Source: Pseudomonadota bacterium (GTDB lineage: Bacteria; Pseudomonadota; Gammaproteobacteria; Xanthomonadales; Xanthomonadaceae). From it: a stretch of 5,660 bases of DNA. Where the stretch lies: NCBI GenBank assembly GCA_023423235.1, contig JAFAFY010000206.1, positions 1 to 5,660 of the forward strand, in the 5' to 3' direction. The notes under the pieces were generated by a model. That model saw only the letters and a list, made by a program, of their open reading frames with translations, searched no databases and was not told where the DNA came from. The position numbers were made by a program, and so were the translations under genes. Shown one piece after another: positions 4,276 to 5,660 of the stretch (position 1 is its first letter; each line of letters opens with the position of its first letter).

Positions 4276-5660
4276 ATGTCGAACATCCCCCGCATCCCGC
4301 TGCTGATCGACGGCGAATTCGTCCAGTCCACCACCAGCGAGTGGCGCGACGTGGTCAATCCCGCCACGCAGGAGGTCCTGGCGCACGTGCCCTTCGCCAC
4401 CGCAGCCGAGGTCGATGCCGCCGTGGCCGCCGCGCAGGCCGCGTTCCGGACCTGGAAGAAGACCCCGATCGGCACCCGCGCGCGGATCTTCCTCAAGTAC
4501 CAGCAGCTGATCCGCGAGAACATGGCCGAGCTGGCCGCGATCCTCACCGCCGAACAGGGCAAGACCCTGCCCGACGCCGAGGGCGACGTGTTCCGCGGCC
4601 TGGAGGTGGTGGAGCACGCCGCCGCGATCGGCAACCTGCAGCTGGGCGAGCTGGCCAACAACGTCGCCAACGGCGTCGACACCTACACCCTGCTGCAGCC
4701 GCTGGGCGTGTGCGCGGGCATCACTCCGTTCAACTTCCCGGCGATGATCCCCCTGTGGATGTTCCCGATGGCCATCGCCACCGGCAACACCTTCGTGCTC
4801 AAGCCCTCGGAGCAGGACCCGATGGTGACCATGCGCCTGGTGGAACTGGCGCTGGAGGCCGGCATCCCCAAGGGCGTGCTCAACGTGGTGCATGGCGGCG
4901 CGGACGTGGTCAATGCGATCTGCGACCACGCCGACATCAGGGCGGTGTCGTTCGTCGGTTCGACCAAGGTGGGCACCCACGTCTACAACCGCGCCTCGCT
5001 GGCCGGCAAGCGCGTGCAGTGCATGATGGGCGCGAAGAACCACGCCGTGGTGCTGCCCGACGCCAACAAGGAGCAGACCCTCAACGCGATTGCCGGCGCC
5101 GCGTTCGGCGCGGCCGGCCAGCGCTGCATGGCCGCCTCCACCCTGGTGCTGGTGGGCGAGGCGCGCGCGTGGATTCCCGAGATTGTCGAGAAGGCGAAGA
5201 CGCTCAAGGTCAATGCCGGCACCGAGTCCGGCACCGATGTCGGCCCGGTGATTTCCTGCGCCGCGCGTCAGCGCATCGAGGGCTTGATCGCCACCGGCAC
5301 CCAGGACGGCGCCACGCTCGACCTCGATGGCCGCAATCCCAGCGTGCCCGGTTTCGAGCAGGGCAACTTCGTCGGCCCGACCATCTTCTCCGGGGTCAAG
5401 CCGGGCATGCGCGTTTACGACGAGGAGATCTTCGGGCCGGTGCTGATCATCCTGGGCGTCGAGACCCTGGACGAGGCCATCGCGCTGATCAACGGCAATC
5501 CCAACGGCAACGGCACCGCGGTGTTCACCCAGTCGGGCGCGGCGGCGCGCAGGTTCCAGGAAGAGATCGACGTCGGTCAGGTCGGCATCAACGTGCCGAT
5601 CCCGGTGCCGGTGCCGCTGTTCTCCTTCACCGGCTCGCGCGCTTCCAAGCTGGGCGACCT
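4276..5660 (+). CDS. mmsA: CoA-acylating methylmalonate-semialdehyde dehydrogenase MmsA, 3' end outside window
   Basis: The enzyme oxidises methylmalonate semialdehyde to propionyl-CoA (and malonate semialdehyde to acetyl-CoA) with NAD+ and CoA, the last step of distal valine breakdown; it also serves in inositol breakdown in some bacteria. The window shows 461 codons of about 500, ending in the conserved FTGSRASKLGDL. Aldehyde dehydrogenase features are in order: Asn153 (TPFNFP, oxyanion), Lys176 (VLKPSEQDP), the cofactor loop FVGSTKVG at 226-233, nucleophile Cys284 (GQRCMA) and EEIFGP at about 383-388. At the usual ALDH general base (ELGGK) the sequence is MMGAKNH, so the Glu is absent. This is the mark of the CoA-dependent MMSDH subgroup. 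ATG 4276 follows GAAGG with seven bases between. It is divergent from an acyl-CoA-type regulator, and further valine catabolic genes probably follow. Confidence 0.97.
   Translation, partial: MSNIPRIPLLIDGEFVQSTTSEWRDVVNPATQEVLAHVPFATAAEVDAAVAAAQAAFRTWKKTPIGTRARIFLKYQQLIRENMAELAAILTAEQGKTLPDAEGDVFRGLEVVEHAAAIGNLQLGELANNVANGVDTYTLLQPLGVCAGITPFNFPAMIPLWMFPMAIATGNTFVLKPSEQDPMVTMRLVELALEAGIPKGVLNVVHGGADVVNAICDHADIRAVSFVGSTKVGTHVYNRASLAGKRVQCMMGAKNHAVVLPDANKEQTLNAIAGAAFGAAGQRCMAASTLVLVGEARAWIPEIVEKAKTLKVNAGTESGTDVGPVISCAARQRIEGLIATGTQDGATLDLDGRNPSVPGFEQGNFVGPTIFSGVKPGMRVYDEEIFGPVLIILGVETLDEAIALINGNPNGNGTAVFTQSGAAARRFQEEIDVGQVGINVPIPVPVPLFSFTGSRASKLGD

Noticed and set aside
4003..5043. 346-codon minus-strand frame over mmsA
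   Set aside because: It is antisense to mmsA and spans the divergent promoter region; composition is that of a shadow.

Overview
The window reads as a chromosomal segment of a GC-rich gammaproteobacterium, most likely a member of the Xanthomonadaceae (Lysobacteraceae). The evidence is the GC-rich codon use (about 68% GC in a counted stretch of the right-hand gene), the type of integron integrase, nearly uniform 60-bp attC sites of the kind I associate with Xanthomonadales, and an intergenic hairpin repeat of a kind common in that family. Genus cannot be decided from the sequence alone.

Positions 1-2044 are the integrase end of a chromosomal integron. The integrase gene intI (1037-2044, + strand) is complete and keeps every catalytic residue and the integron-specific extra helix region. 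Its attI core lies at 874-880. The cassette array runs leftwards from it and is read on the minus strand. Cassette 1 (566-879, 314 bp) holds only a doubtful ORF whose last residues are encoded by the attC itself. Cassette 2 (76-565, 490 bp, about 53% GC) encodes a small secreted beta-sandwich-like protein. A third cassette begins at 75 and runs off the window with an open frame. The two complete attC sites (560-619 and 70-129) differ by paired, compensating changes in the hairpin stem. This is what selection on the folded single strand would produce.

Positions 2045-2782 contain no convincing gene. They hold several hairpins, a 161-bp nested inverted repeat (2561-2721) and a 10-bp GC stem-loop that overlaps the stop codon of the next gene.

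Positions 2783-5660 are metabolic chromosome. A minus-strand regulator of the short-chain fatty acyl (ScfR/RamB/PrpR-like) family is divergent from mmsA, the CoA-acylating methylmalonate-semialdehyde dehydrogenase of valine (and myo-inositol) breakdown, which runs off the right edge. The 131-bp gap between them carries TTTGCGAA-type half-sites facing each other, plausible operators for the regulator. The likely logic is that acyl-CoA esters made by valine breakdown are sensed by the regulator, which controls mmsA and itself. The integron and this pair look functionally unrelated and merely adjacent.

I found no wholly unknown system. The items most worth following are the intact integrase with its unstudied cassettes, the resemblance of the attC sites to that of the clinical aadA1 cassette, and the nested inverted repeat.
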